Counted from the first letter of the stretch, positions 11,265 through 22,547 are shown. The stretch is 64,000 nucleotides of DNA from Zygnema cylindricum (GCA_037447655.1 JBBHKE010003059.1:434001-498000), one strand, 5' to 3'. The notes: generated from the letters alone by a model not told the origin. A program made the numbers and translations.

Positions 11265-11800
11265 GAAGTTTTGTGGACTCCATAGTCCCACAGAATGCAA
11301 AACTTAGATTAAGCCTCTAGGATAGGTTCTACCCACTCTAGTCCACAAAATAATAAATGCCTCCTTGGCACGCAACAACACAGATCAGCTTCTCCCCTTT
11401 GTAGGCAAGACTCTTTGAGCCCGCCGCAAAAGAAATCATTGAAATTGCTGAAATCACTAAAATTGCTCAAATGAGCGGTTAATTATTGCAGATCAATGTC
11501 AAGTGTTTTTATACGGATGGCCTCTAAGACATTGAACTTCAAAAAACCATTAAAATTGCCTTAGTCATGAACTACTTACTCATGGACCCTATGTATTATA
11601 CCCTCCCCTTATACGATGAATATCCTCCCCTTATAGGATGACTATATAGTACATCACTAAGGTATAAAAAATTACCTAAGTCGTTGTACCTTTTGCATGG
11701 CTTCTATACGACACCAATACGGACGTTGTTTTTTCCCTAACCAACACAATGGATTTGTTCCTTTTTGGTTCGATATCCTCTTTGATGTCGCTAAGTGTCA
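11265..11800 (-). repeat. Diverged relative of the minus-strand copia LTR
   Basis: TGGACTCCATAGTCCCACAG, AGCCTCTAG, CCACT and the later run of TGAAAT/AAATCA occur in the same order as in the LTRs at 28936 and 34278, but with much divergence. With the RT relic at 12225-12760 it probably marks one decayed minus-strand copia insertion. Confidence 0.4.
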
Positions 11801-12224
11801 ATTAGTGGCGTATTTGGCGTAATCCACCAAAAGAGCCATTTGGGGCTTTCGGCGGTGACTCGAGCCTTCTGATTAAATATCGCTCTCTCTCTAGCCTTTT
11901 GATTGGGTTTGTAAAATATTTCGTGTGTCTGCAATTAGATGACATTTTCTTGTGTGATCTTTTTATTGGCGCATAACACCGCAAGTAGGTATCGGCATTA
12001 TCTACGATAAATGGATATGATCTACGACTACTATGGACTAGCAAGACCAAGGATTAAATCGTTTATGAGCACCGCTCGGAAGTCTTTTTTAAATCTATTA
12101 GAGTGGCACAACAATTAGATTTCACCATCTAAAATTTCTCTAACATGTTAACTTTTACTTGTTTTTAATTAAATTTTATTACCATATTTCCTTTATCTCT
12201 TTCCCTCCAAATTCCTTAAATATT

Positions 12225-12760
12225 CTTAACATCTCTTATATCATTCATGTCAAATTTACTCCTTAGATCCTTTTTCAGTTTATTTATATTTTCTAATGAT
12301 TTTTTGAGAACTAAAAAATCATCAACATAAATTGAAATAAAAATCACCACATTCTTATCCTTTGAACTACTAAATAGAGTGGTCAAAAGTGATTATAATT
12401 TATCCTAAATTTTTCAAAATTCAACTAATTTGATATTCCATTTCCTAGGAGCTTGTTAGAGTCCATACAAGGACTTTATCTATCTACAAACTTTACTTTC
12501 TTGTCCCTTCTCCACGAAACCTTTAGGTTGCCTCATGAAGATTTCCTCTTCCGATTTTCCATGTAGAAAAGTTGTTTTAATATCCATCTGATGAATCTCC
12601 ATGTCTTCTGTTGTTACCAAACTTAGGAGAATTCTAAAGAGATTTCTAACTTAAGGAAATCAGACCACTAAGCAAAGGAAAGCAAAGGTATCATTCCATT
12701 GACACAAAAATACAAAATTCTTTTCTTTTCATTACTTAGGACAATCTGAAACATTCTTTG
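12225..12760 (-). pseudogene. Decayed copia reverse transcriptase/pol relic
   Basis: Reverse-strand sequence parallels 30840-31240 of the intact minus copia: the strings read on + as ATCATCAACATAAATTGAAA (YVDD region), GGTTGCCTCATGAAG (MRQP) and ATCCATCTGATGAATCTCCA (EIHQMDI) match its RT. Bases 12715-12760 match the pre-integrase segment at 32785-32826 (MFKLNLSNEKK). RT and upstream pol segments are joined with the middle missing, so this is an internally deleted, stop-ridden fragment. Confidence 0.75.
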
Positions 12761-12810
12761 AAGGACTTGGTGAGTTTCCTATCATCTTTTATTTCTGTCA
12801 CACCTCTAGA

Positions 12811-12858
12811 TGTCTTGATCTTTCTATGTGGCGATGTCTTGATCTTTCTATGTGGTGA
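12811..12858 (+). repeat. 24-bp tandem duplication
   Basis: TGTCTTGATCTTTCTATGTG plus GCGA, repeated twice with one change. The surrounding open frame (12758-12940) shows no recognisable domain. Confidence 0.85.
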
Positions 12859-13080
12859 TTACACCCTGTCCGCTATTGTTCCCTCTTTGCCCCACCATGT
12901 GCTCCCATGTGTTACCTCTTTGGTTGGATTTTGCTTCTGACCTCCTTGTCAGTCTTTGTTTTGCAGATTGACGATGTTGCCATGGTCGATACAATTCGCG
13001 AGGATGACCGCTTGACCGGTTGTTGTGGCCCCTTGGCTACATTTGACTTGTGTGCTCCCTACCGGATCTTGATATTCTCA

Positions 13081-13245
13081 AACACAGGAGTTCATTGCCT
13101 CAAAGACGTTGAGCGACGTTAAACAGCGGGGAAAATAGGTTTTTTTCGCATGTTTTGATTTTTAAGGACATATTTTGTTAAATCGAACACGTGGCGAATT
13201 ATGAACGTGGCCATAATTATGATACGGTTCAAGCGATGGAAAATA
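13081..13245 (+). repeat. Dispersed repeat, copy 1 (inverted partner at 20060)
   Basis: Carries GAGTTCATTGCCTCAAAGAC, CACGTGGCGAATTATGAACG and TATGATACGGTTCAAGCGAT. The reverse complement lies at 20060-20235 beside the protease promoter. No coding capacity or clear ends; family unknown. Confidence 0.7.
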
Positions 13246-13249
13246 GCAA

Positions 13250-13960
13250 TTGCAAATGGGCATTAGAAGTCGAAATTAGATTTATAATTGGACATAAGAC
13301 ATTGAACATGGACATTGGACATCAAATATTGCATGTAAAATATTGAACATTTGACATCGGATATTGAACCTTGGACATTCGAAGTACAAAATTGGACACA
13401 AAATTTGATGTAGGACAAGAAGCATTGGACATTATACATTCATAATTATATATTGGAAATATAATTACACAATAGACATTGAAAAATAGATATTTCATAG
13501 CAAATGAATATTAGAAATAAATATTGCAAATTGGATATCGAATGTTGGACAATGAAAAGTGGGCGTTGGACATTGGATGTTTGTAATTGGATGTAAAATT
13601 GGATACATGAATTGAGCATTCAATAGTAAAAATTGCATATTGGTAAGTGTGAAATGCACAATAAACATTAAACATTGCAAAATGGCAGCTGGAAATTGGA
13701 CATTGAACATCGGACATTGGAAATTGGTCACTGAATTGGACATCGAACATTGGACATTGAAGAAAAAATATTGAACATTAGTCAAAAGATATTGGGCATG
13801 GACCTTGGAATTGCACACGAGTCATTGAATATTTCAAATTGGATTTTAATATTGTACATTGGATGTTACGTAAGGGACATTGGACGATGGACAGTTGACA
13901 TTGAAGATGAACACCAAACATGAACACTGGAAATTAGGCATAGACATTAAACATAGACAG
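13250..13960. repeat. Degenerate minisatellite of ATTGGAC / ATTGAAC units
   Basis: About 700 bp made of variants of GGACATTGAACATTGGACA, with the 7-mer ATTGGAC/ATTGAAC recurring every 7-20 bases. Long minus-strand frames here (Asn/Val/Gln/Cys/Ser-rich, 13818-13495) are produced by the repeat and are not called as genes. Confidence 0.85.
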
Positions 13961-15258
13961 AGGACCTTGGCCATGAAGAAAGTATTTTATCTATGATTCG
14001 TGGATAAATGTAGTGAACATGAGAAAATATAACGCTCATCACAATTGACTCTAGAATTCCCAAAGAAGGCATAAATGTTTGACGAATGTAAGGAAAATTG
14101 CAATTATGACTTTGAAATTAAAAATATTCTTTCAATCCCCTCAAACAAATAAGAAAACAATTGGGTATGTCATTATTGAAGTTTCTTTCTTCGTCATTTT
14201 CAAAGAGCAAAAACCCACTATTTTCTTTTTCTGAGTCGAAAATCCTCTCATATTTTCCCTTTTATTTGTCCTCTTCATTTTATTCAAAATGGCTTCTCTT
14301 TGTTGTTGGCGCTCTTGCTCAGATTCTAACCCTAAATCACGTTCCATGTCTTCCATCCGTTACAGCTCAAATAAACTACAAAATCAGCGCTTCCACTGCA
14401 CACAATTTCACTTTGAAAAAAAACGATGCTAAAGGTTTTTTGAACACAAAGTGCGAGCTGCTCGTAGGCTTTACAAAACGTACGAGTTCTTGGTAACGCT
14501 TTAGATAAAGTGCGGATTTCCAGCCACGGATTCGTAGATGTTCACACACTCGCAAAAAATGTTAAAGCAGTATACGGATTTGTACGTAATGGTTTGTGCC
14601 TCAAATTAGGTGTAATTGTAAACCATTCATCTTTATTCAAATTTTGTTGTCGGCCGAAATTGAAAGGATCGATATTTATCTCAATGCTCACTAACAAACA
14701 ATAAAAAGAAATTATGGCGGCAGAAGTATTCAAATTACAAAACATTGAATCAAGATTGAGAAGACATTTCGGAAAAGTTCTCACATTAATAAAAAACCGA
14801 AATTACAAATTCACTTCTATCTCCTTTATCTCGTCTATTCCTCCATGTATTCCTCCAATTGATTGTTGATTGATTATTACACAAGTACACGGTGACCCTT
14901 AAATAACACACCAGCCTTGGCACGGCACGTGTAAGCGTGCGCCGCCAAAAATCTTATAGGAATCTGCCACCTATCCGCATATTAAGCTTGACTATTCTAA
15001 ATTTCACTAAGGACTCGAAACATTCCAAAATGAAAAACCAAAACGAAAGTACTAGAAAAATCTAAAGTACTACCATACTAAACTACACGTCCGACTATTA
15101 TAGACGCGAGACAAAACGACAAATGTTTCGCAAAACAAACATAATAGTACTTTCGCGAAATCGTACGTTTAAGTACTTTCACGATTTATTTTAGAAGTTC
15201 AATTGCGAAATCGAGCCGGTTCCGCGCGCGTACGATTCTTTCAATGAAATGTAACAGA
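13961..15258. other. No recognisable gene
   Basis: AT-rich sequence with frames up to 111 codons (14161-14496) but no domain, codon pattern or splice structure that I can support. 15060-15240 is rich in GTAC and CGTAC motifs. Confidence 0.5.
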
Positions 15259-15383
15259 AATAAATCCGTATCCCTTCCCCTTGTTTTCCGTACGTGGCCG
15301 CTCGATGATTTTGAAAGCCACGATTGCTCCCCAACTATATCCATTCACGGGCAGCGTCGCCAGCTGTCACTTTCCCTATTATG
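15259..15383 (+). repeat. Dispersed repeat, copy 1 (partner 22364-22495)
   Basis: Shares CGTGGCCGCTCGATGAT, GAAAGCC(A/G)CGATTGCTCCCC, TATCCATT and CAGCTGTCACTTTCC in the same order with 22364-22495. A hAT-type MITE is inserted just downstream of this copy only. Confidence 0.7.
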
Positions 15384-15404
15384 TTTACTCATAGTTGTTT
15401 ATAG

Positions 15405-15689
15405 CATAGTTCTAAAGTTTGGTCGGCGCCTTTATCGTAAGTTGTGTTATGGGCTATTCATGTGATCTTCTTAGATCGCTACTTTGATCAGCGACCGTCC
15501 GATCGTCAAAATCTGATGATGTAAATAAAAAATTTTGGTCCGAATGTTTTAATTGGTCCAATGTTTGGTCTGAATGTTTTAATTGGTCCAAATAGGTCCA
15601 AATACAATATGGGTCTTAAGTTCATATTGTATGTTTTGCATAAAATAGGCATATTGAATGGGCCTACTTTCACCTACTTTTGAACTATG
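15405..15689. mobile_element. hAT-type MITE, copy 1
   Basis: 285 bp. Ends CATAGTTC...GAACTATG are inverted repeats beginning CA and ending TG, flanked by a perfect 8-bp duplication GTTTATAG (15397-15404 and 15690-15697). An 8-bp TSD and such ends are hallmarks of the hAT superfamily. Interior motifs (GATCAGCGACCGTCCGATCG, ATACAATATGGGTCTTAAG) are shared with the other copies. No ORF. Confidence 0.9.
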
Positions 15690-16222
15690 GTTTATAGCAA
15701 TTAGTGCGAACTTTTCAATCGTGACGAATTATACGTAACGAACGCATTGAACCTTTTGAACAAATCGTAAAAAATCGCTAATGAATTTTCATCCGTACAA
15801 TTCCATACAATTAAAACAAAAAAAAAATTACATATAGCGTAGTTTGTAGGGTTTTCGTTTGAATGAGCGCTCAAAAATTATAAGTGTTTATATAAATATG
15901 ACACTCCATGTAAGCATCGGAATTCCTTCATCAACAGGTAGCGGAGAGTGTTAATTAGATTATGCCAAGACATTATCTCACCCTAATTCAAACGTCCACA
16001 TGGGTACATTTTTATCAAATTCCGTGAGTCTGAGCCCATCTGGCAGCCATGGTCGCCTTCTCTCTCTATGTACCAGTCAGCACACGATTGCAAAAAAAGA
16101 AAGTACAGACCATGTACAAATGACATTTTTCACAATAAGCATTGCACGACATAATATAACAAAACATTAAAAAAAGAGCAATCATATTAATCCAAAAAAA
16201 ATGACATCTTTTTCATCTATCT

Positions 16223-16914
16223 CTACTCTAAATCCTCTTCCCCTACATCAACGTCCATGACGTCTTCATCCGAACCCTCTTCCCCTACCTCCCCTTCTTC
16301 TTCTTCCCATGCCATCATGCTCTCTTCATAACTAACATCCTTAGTCTTCTTTCACAGTCTAAAATTAGTGAAAACCCATATTAGATCATTAGCCCCTTTA
16401 GCCGTTAATCTATTTCTTTTCTTAGAGTGTATATGGTCATATGTTGACCAATTCTGCTCACAGGAGCTGGCAGCTGAGCATTGTGCAAGTATCTTTACTA
16501 CAACCTTGTGCAAGTATATTTACTACAACCTTCTGCAAGATAGGAGTGGACCTCCGACGCACTAAACTCCTCCTTCACCTGTTAATCTATTTCTTTTCTT
16601 AGAGTGTATATGGTCATATGTTGACCAATTCTGCTCAGAGGAGCTGGCAGCTGGGCATTGTGCAAGTATCTTTACTACAACCTTGTGCAAGTATATTTAC
16701 TACAACCTTTTGCAAGATAGGAGTGGACCTCCGACGCACTAAACTCCTCCTTCACCTCATCTGGACACATTCTGCAGGCTCTAATCCTTGCATTCTTGAT
16801 GTTTCCAAGGAGATGATTTCTGATCCTCGTCGCTTGGGCGTTATATTCGAAGTTGCAATAAATACAAATACACAATCGGTTGGCCATAAGAACCCCACCG
16901 TCTACAACCTTCAC
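16223..16914 (-). pseudogene. hAT transposase relic: BED finger joined to C-terminal domain
   Basis: Read on the minus strand. Near 16870-16745 is a BED-type zinc finger (CIYCNFEY, ATRIRNHLLG, RIRACRMCPDEVKEEF). Around 16480-16330, in one frame, is the hAT C-terminal dimerisation tail (QNWSTYDHIHSKKRNRLTAK, ANDLIWVFTNFRL), one stop, then KKTKDVSYEESMMAWEEEEG and an acidic end with stop at 16223-16225. The RNase-H-like catalytic core that should separate the two regions (several hundred residues) is missing, so it is an internal-deletion derivative. A 177-bp tandem duplication has also doubled the C-terminal part. It is the only hAT protein trace in the window and could be related to the hAT MITEs. 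Confidence 0.8.
16404..16757. repeat. 177-bp tandem duplication in the hAT relic
   Basis: 16404-16580 and 16581-16757 are nearly identical, both starting GTTAATCTATTTCTTTTC and ending CCTCCTTCACCT. Inside each copy ACTACAACCTT(G/C/T)TGCAAG is itself repeated. Confidence 0.95.
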
Positions 16915-17194
16915 GTGCTCTCACTCCTCTCCTCGATTTTTGGGCATGGTTGCTTTTGTCGAAGTCTAGAAGAGAGGATAGTAAAAAGCTTGGGAGAGGG
17001 GAGGGTAGGATACAGGGAGGCGGCTTCCTTGCGGTTTCGTTTTCAATATTTCATGGCGGCTTCTTTCAAAATTTTTTGAAGAAGACGTCCGTACAATTTT
17101 CAAACTTATCCCGCAAAAATAGTATGACGATTCAACGTCTCTTTTCGAAAATGTCCGTACATTTTCAACGAAGAGACGTACAAGTTCCGTGATA

Positions 17195-17220
17195 TTTCTG
17201 TTCAGTTCACTGAACAGAAA
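17195..17220. repeat. Perfect short palindrome
   Basis: TTTCTGTTCAGT, loop TC, ACTGAACAGAAA: 12-bp arms, followed directly by GTATAAATA. Possibly the remains of a small transposon end; no function inferred. Confidence 0.7.
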
Positions 17221-17324
17221 GTATAAATAACTACGACGTATATTTTCCTCGAATTCCATACATTTCCGTAAAAAAACCGTACATATTTCGTAAATTATTA
17301 TATTTTTCCCCTATATTGTCAGTT

Positions 17325-17632
17325 TCAGTTTACAAGTAGACGTTTTCATGCGATTTTCAAAATTGTCACGAATTATACGCTTCAATCGTAAAATCTCAAA
17401 AAATAGCACGATGTGAACGACACTGATTCGAACCAATTAAAACATTCGGACCAATAATTGGACCAATTAAAACATTCGGACCAAACAAGTTTATTTACAC
17501 CGTCAGATTCGGACAATCAGATGGCCTCTGATCAAAGTAGCGATCTAAGAAGATCACATGAAAAGCCCATAACACAACATACGATAAAGGCGCCGACCAA
17601 AGGTCTACTTTAAAAACGCCTACTTTTGACTA
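17325..17632. mobile_element. Degenerate hAT-type MITE, copy 2
   Basis: Contains AAGAAGATCACATGAAAAGC, GGCGCCGACCAAAGG and ends CGCCTACTTTTGACTAAG, all shared with the 24771 and 27707 copies. The left end near 17325 (TACAAGTAGACGTTTT) is decayed and no target duplication can be read. Confidence 0.6.
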
Positions 17633-18789
17633 AGGTTTACTGGAAACATCCCCGGTATCGTTGAAGGTGGCTAATGTAGTACAATTTCTTTGTACAATTT
17701 CTTGTCTATGTGAAACTCCTTTCTTCAACAACTATTATGGTAGTGTATTTTATTCTGGTATTTTCTTCGAAATGGGATTTGTATTTTATATAAAAGTGAA
17801 TTTTTGGGGGATTTCTTTTTTTGTCAAGTTGATTTTTCTCCCTCCGATTCTGTTTTCGTCCGCTTGAAAATTCCCATTATTCAATTTTATATCTTTTATA
17901 AATGGATTCAATCTAAAAAAGTAAATCTATATGGTAGAGTTAACTTTGTTTTTGAACATGTAGTACACCAGTTTCTTCACATAGATTTAGAATTTCAAAG
18001 AATTTGAAGCTTGCCGACAAAGATGTCTGTCGTACATTTCAAACATTTAGACAATTTGAGAAAGATATCCACTTCAAGCATTGAATTCCCAGTTCCATAT
18101 TTAAACCGTTTCAACTCATTTCTTTTACAGTCCACATTATTGTCATTGATTAAATGTATAATTATTTATTTAAGCTTCCCTTTGCACTCTACGTCAAGTC
18201 AGCATTCGTTAATAGCTTTTTGAATTATTAACGGGTAACAATTTGAATGAGTAGGCAGTATTTTTTTGTAATCTGAACATATAGTATCGGGGTTCCTTAA
18301 CAAATTCAGATTTTCGTGCATATTTCGAAAATGTAGACAATTTGAGAATGTACCCATTTCATGCGTCAAATTCTAAGCTCTAAATTTAAACCGTTTTCAA
18401 AAAAATAAATTGGGCTTCCACATCATTGTCATTGTTTCAATGTAGATGTATTCAGTTTGGTTTCCCTATGGACTCAACAAAACATTCCACTTAAAAATGT
18501 TTACCAAGATTTGAACTAATACATCAAAACTGTCAATTTGGACATTATTTCCCTGCGCAAATTAATATGTCAAACAAGAGTAAAACGCAATTTCAAAATC
18601 GTATCAAGTACACGAGGTAATGATATCTCAAAGCGCTACAGATCTTGATCCCAAATAACTAAATATCCCGGCCCACTTTTCCGAATATGAAAGATTATTG
18701 ACTAAAACTCTGAAAACACCTCCCACTCCCCCTATACTCTCTCAAACTTCCCACCCTCGACCTTACCCTCCATATCTCATTTCCCTCCA
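17633..18789. other. AT-rich intergenic DNA, 3' of protease
   Basis: No supported gene. 18040-18130 and 18330-18400 are related (ATTTCGAAA/ATTTCAAAC...AGACAATTTGAGAA, ...CCGTTT), suggesting an old local duplication. Confidence 0.45.
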
Positions 18790-19875
18790 TCAACATGTCG
18801 ATCTAAATACACCTCTTCCTCCTACCGTAGATGTTGATACACGGCAATAACTTTCCACAAGTTTTTTCAGTGTATATGTTCCCGTAAGTCCTGCGTAATA
18901 CGTGGGGCACCCGTTAACAACACCACCAGAACAAGTACCCAAAATAATTCCTGAAGGATGTAAAATGGGTCCCCCACTCATCCCTCCTTCTACAGAAACC
19001 TCCTCGCAAAGAATGCTGGAAGAAAGTCCGCTGCACCCAGTCACTTGAGCTTTATCCGCAACGTCGAAAGTGAGTGCACTCCCACCGCCCGTTCTTCCGG
19101 GATACCCGTAATTTGTTCTCGGAATCATGGATGGAGAAGGAGCTGACCACGGAAGATTTTGAGAAGTGAGTGCGCTGTCCAAATACAAAACGGCGACGTC
19201 ACTCCCTGCTCTGAGAGACTCTTGCCACGTGTTGTGATTCTGATAGCCAACGTAAACAATGCCGTCACTCGCGTAGACAGAGCGCACACTGGAGTCCGAT
19301 GCTCCGTTCCGTCGAGCGGAAACTAACAGCGGGCTTCCCGGACCGAAGTACCAGTAGTTATCTTCGGTGTCGTACAAACAGTGAGCCGCCGTCATAACAA
19401 TTCGTGACGAAAGTAACGCGCCGGAACACAAGGCGACCCAGCCGCCACCATTCCAGATTCTCAAAGAGACAACTGCGGAAGAAATGCCAGAATCTTCAAA
19501 GGTTGGGACAACTACGGAAGGAGGAGTTCCCTTATTGCATCCGAAAAGTTGACTTGCTTGATTAATATTCCCCGACTGGTTGGCATTAATCGAAGCTTTA
19601 CCTCCGTTTGTGAAAACTATTTTGGAGGGATTCCCGGGGGAAGGAATGGTCATGTAACCAATAATAGTGTTGTCCTTGGCGCGACTTTGCCACAGCGCTG
19701 ACTTCTGGTAATTGATTTTGATTTTGGGCTGAGGAACAGAACTAGTGGGAGGAGATTCCAGCAACTCTCGAGGATCGGATTCCGTGGCACATACGAGCGA
19801 AAAGAGGAAAAAACTAGTTAGAACCGGTAATGAAATGGATGCGACATTCGGGAAAAGTTTCTGAAGGAGAGCCAT
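18790..19875 (-). CDS. Secreted trypsin-like (chymotrypsin-fold) serine protease
   Basis: 361 residues from the ATG at 19875-19873. The frame is open 44 codons further upstream, but that segment overlaps the TATA box and lacks protein character, so the internal Met is preferred; it begins a signal peptide (MALLQKLFPNVASISLPVLT then a hydrophobic run ending near LVCATES). The PA-clan triad is visible: His in VMTAAHCLYD, Asp in GSDVAVLYLDS, Ser in EGGMSGGPILHP. Several Cys could form disulphides (TGCSG, ILCEE, GTCSG, NGCPT). The G-M-S-G-G-P motif resembles V8-like/bacterial-type S1 proteases more than Deg proteases. No intron. Expected to cleave proteins outside the cell or in the vacuole; substrate unknown. 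This is the only long uninterrupted host ORF here and has repeats on both sides. Confidence 0.88.
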   Translation of the reverse strand: MALLQKLFPNVASISLPVLTSFFLFSLVCATESDPRELLESPPTSSVPQPKIKINYQKSALWQSRAKDNTIIGYMTIPSPGNPSKIVFTNGGKASINANQSGNINQASQLFGCNKGTPPSVVVPTFEDSGISSAVVSLRIWNGGGWVALCSGALLSSRIVMTAAHCLYDTEDNYWYFGPGSPLLVSARRNGASDSSVRSVYASDGIVYVGYQNHNTWQESLRAGSDVAVLYLDSALTSQNLPWSAPSPSMIPRTNYGYPGRTGGGSALTFDVADKAQVTGCSGLSSSILCEEVSVEGGMSGGPILHPSGIILGTCSGGVVNGCPTYYAGLTGTYTLKKLVESYCRVSTSTVGGRGVFRSTC

Positions 19876-19982
19876 CGAGAAAGGAAAGTGAGGTGAATAG
19901 CGCGTGGAAGAGCGAGAAAGAGAGAGGAGAGCGGGAGAGGGAGACAGGTAGGGAGGTAAGGAGAAGTCGGCCGAACGTATGT

Positions 19983-19989
19983 TATAAAT
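19983..19989 (-). promoter_or_regulatory. TATA box of the protease gene
   Basis: TTTATAA on the minus strand, about 107 nt upstream of the chosen ATG, leaving room for a short 5' UTR rich in CTCTC (19900-19950). Supports the internal start codon. A dispersed repeat begins roughly 75 bp further upstream. Confidence 0.6.
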
Positions 19990-20059
19990 TACGGTGTAAC
20001 CCGACAATATTTATACATTTTCTCCGACTTTAAAAAGTTGTCTACCTCACTTTTCAGTG

Positions 20060-20235
20060 CGTACTTTTCCATCGCCTGAACCGTATCATAATTATGGCCA
20101 CATTCATAATTTGCCACGTGTCCAATATAATCAAAACAAGTCCTCAAGAACCAAAACATGTGAAAAAAAACGTTTTTTTTCCGCTGTTCAACGCGGCTCA
20201 ACGTTTTTGAGGCAATGAACTCCAGCGTTTGAGCG
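20060..20235 (-). repeat. Dispersed repeat, copy 2, in the protease upstream region
   Basis: Inverted relative to 13081-13245; shared strings include CCATCGCCTGAACCGTATCA and GAGGCAATGAACTCC. It lies within 100 bp of the protease TATA box, so it may have supplied or displaced upstream promoter elements. Confidence 0.7.
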
Positions 20236-21294
20236 AATCGGGATCCTTTTTAGGAGAGCCAATGACGTTCTTATAAATTTTAAAGGGTAATTTCGTGTCT
20301 TTGGTGTGTTTTTTTTTTTTTTTTTTTTTGTGCAGGTTAACCTTTGCGTTTCATCTCGTTATTTAAAAAGAGCGAAACATGAGAGGCAATGGGGCCCAAA
20401 TCCAATATTAGAGTGGGCTAGCTGGTAGAAATCGGGTTGATCGATTAATTATTAGGCGTGTAGTTTACGGGTCGAAAATACAACAGGATAAACTGAAATT
20501 CCAAGTAAAAAATTTTGGAGTGATTCGCCGAAATTTTGGAGTGAAACTCAGAAGGACATTGCGACGCTTAAATCGGCTTTAAAAAACGTTTATTTGTTTT
20601 TAACACACTGTTTTCTTGATCCTAGGAGTCAGTATTTCCCGTTTGTACTAGCCACGTGGCGAGATTTGAATGGACAGAGATGATGATGCGCTTCACGGAA
20701 TGGAGCACCCATCGCCACATTTTTCAAAAATTTGTGAAACATTCGCTCGAGTGGTTTCAAAGGGTACAAAAGTACAAAACCCGAAGAGTTTTGACCATAA
20801 ACAGGTCCCAACGGTACAAAAGTACAAACCGGAGGGTTAAGGGTTAAGTGTTTTGACCCCAAAACAGGGCTTTGCACCGCTTAGTGGAGAAGTTTAAGTA
20901 CAGCTGTCAGACGTTGAAAAATCGTGACTTATAATATATATCGGAGTAGGATTCCGTACAATTCTTTCAATACCATGTCCCGTGTCAAGTCAATTTCAGA
21001 CAGGAACTAATAAGGAGCTCACACGTATACAGATTGTCTGGTTTATTTGAATCTCGGGAAAACGGGCGGATCTGTTGATTTAAATACGCATTGTACTTTA
21101 CGGGAAAAAGAAACATTCGACGAAAGAAAGTGAGAGAAACACAGCCTGGTGAGTTCCGGGCGCACTGCTACAGTACTGTACGGATGCAATCTATAAAATT
21201 TAATTCTTCTGTACTGATCGGAAGATTACAGCAAGGCAAAGGAAATAGCAGACCAGATCGCACCGCTGATTGATGGAATAGTACAGTTATGAAT
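20236..21294. other. No gene seen; T-tract and GTAC-rich DNA
   Basis: Contains a T-run of about 20 (20310-20329), repeated GTACAAAAGTACAAA motifs (20765-20830) and scattered GTAC. Open frames are short and show no family signature. Confidence 0.5.
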
Positions 21295-21362
21295 AGTACT
21301 GTACAGTACACCGTGAATCCTTATCGACGATAAGGAGGATTCACGGTGTACTGTACAGTACT
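21295..21362. mobile_element. Minimal TA-target MITE, near-perfect hairpin
   Basis: 26-bp arms (AGTACTGTACAGTACACCGT, then GAATCC) surround a short centre with its own TTATCG/CGATAA stem. The MITE proper is 21309-21348 (CACCGTGAATC...GATTCACGGTG), 40 bp, flanked by TA. The flanking AGTACTGTACAG/CTGTACAGTACT is also inverted, so target and element together form one long palindrome. Confidence 0.8.
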
Positions 21363-22363
21363 TTCGTGCGCACGGAAAGAACCCGAAAAGTACACAAGTT
21401 CCCGACATAGTCGGTGGCAACCAATTAACCTGAAAAAGTACAGTATTGTAAGTGCGCACCGATGCGCCAAATATCTTAAGTGACCTAGGAATCCAATCAA
21501 TTGCGCGAATTTAAGATTTTTCGTACGGTAACAAAACTGGCACAATTTTTGAATATAGTACTATTTGGCAGTTTGATACAGTTCTGTACCATTTGGATAC
21601 CGCGGTTAATCATGGGAGCCAATGACCTTTGCTCGTCCGACAGTAAACTACGGTCGACCAATAGAAACCGACCATGGCGCGTTGTCGTTATCTTCTTTAG
21701 GTACACCAAATCCCGCAATTTCCGGTCCACGCAAACCGCACACCTGGAGAGCTCCAAAACGACAACATCGAGATAATCTCTTCCGTGGAGGAAAAGTTAG
21801 CATAATAAAAAAATATACCAACTGTAAATATAGTGCCTAATTGCTCCATGCCTCAAAATGTCGAGGAAAGGGAGGGAATCTTTGTGAAGATACTGTACGG
21901 ACAGGAGTTTAAGGATCTTGAGGCCCATAATTCCCACCGACATTTTATGACAAGAATTGTGGACGCCCGACAGCTGTACGGAATCTCTCCACTAAGGGCT
22001 GAGATCCACTGAGCAGAAAAATCCCATTTTAGTTAAATAAAATTTAGGGTTGGGATCCATCTTTGAAAAATGGAAAAATGAAAATGATGGTGGCACCGTT
22101 TGAAATAAGTTATCGAAATTTTCCATAATTCGTGCGTGTGTACTACAAACCGAAAATAAAATGGATCCCGGGAAGGGCAAAAGTACGTGGGAAAACCTTT
22201 TTTGAAGCTGTATTACGCCGGCGCGATTTGTTTTTAACTCCCAAATTAGGGCGAAGCATTCTCAAAAAATTGGCAGGAATTTTCAGTGCGCACTGTACGG
22301 TTTTGTTTTCTCTAAGGTCCAGTCGTACACCATTCATTTTTTTTTTTTTTTACGTAGGCCAAA

Positions 22364-22495
22364 ATATATCCGTGTCCCCTCGTTTGGTGTACGTGGCCGC
22401 TCGATGATCCTTTTGAAAGCCGCGATTGCTCCCCGATAATATCCATTAAAAGAAAAAGGGAGCGTCACCAGCTGTCACTTTCCTTATTATATTTT
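22364..22495 (+). repeat. Dispersed repeat, copy 2 (partner 15259-15383)
   Basis: Direct-orientation copy with TACGTGGCCGCTCGATGAT and CAGCTGTCACTTTCC; contains a few extra bases (AAAAGAAAAAGG) relative to copy 1. Confidence 0.7.
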
Positions 22496-22547
22496 TAATG
22501 GAACCTTCTCCTGTCACCGTTCAAGGTGGTTACTGGTTAGTATAGTA

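Noticed and set aside
13495-13818. 107-codon minus frame rich in Cys/Asn/Gln/Phe
   Set aside because: Produced by the ATTGGAC minisatellite; two frames overlap with the same composition.
14161-14496. Possible small secreted protein (111 codons)
   Set aside because: No conserved motif, overlaps an equally open minus frame, and lies in repeat-poor AT-rich DNA with no splice or promoter support.
19876-20007. N-terminal 44-codon extension of the protease frame
   Set aside because: Overlaps the TATA box and CT-rich leader; the downstream Met begins a clear signal peptide.
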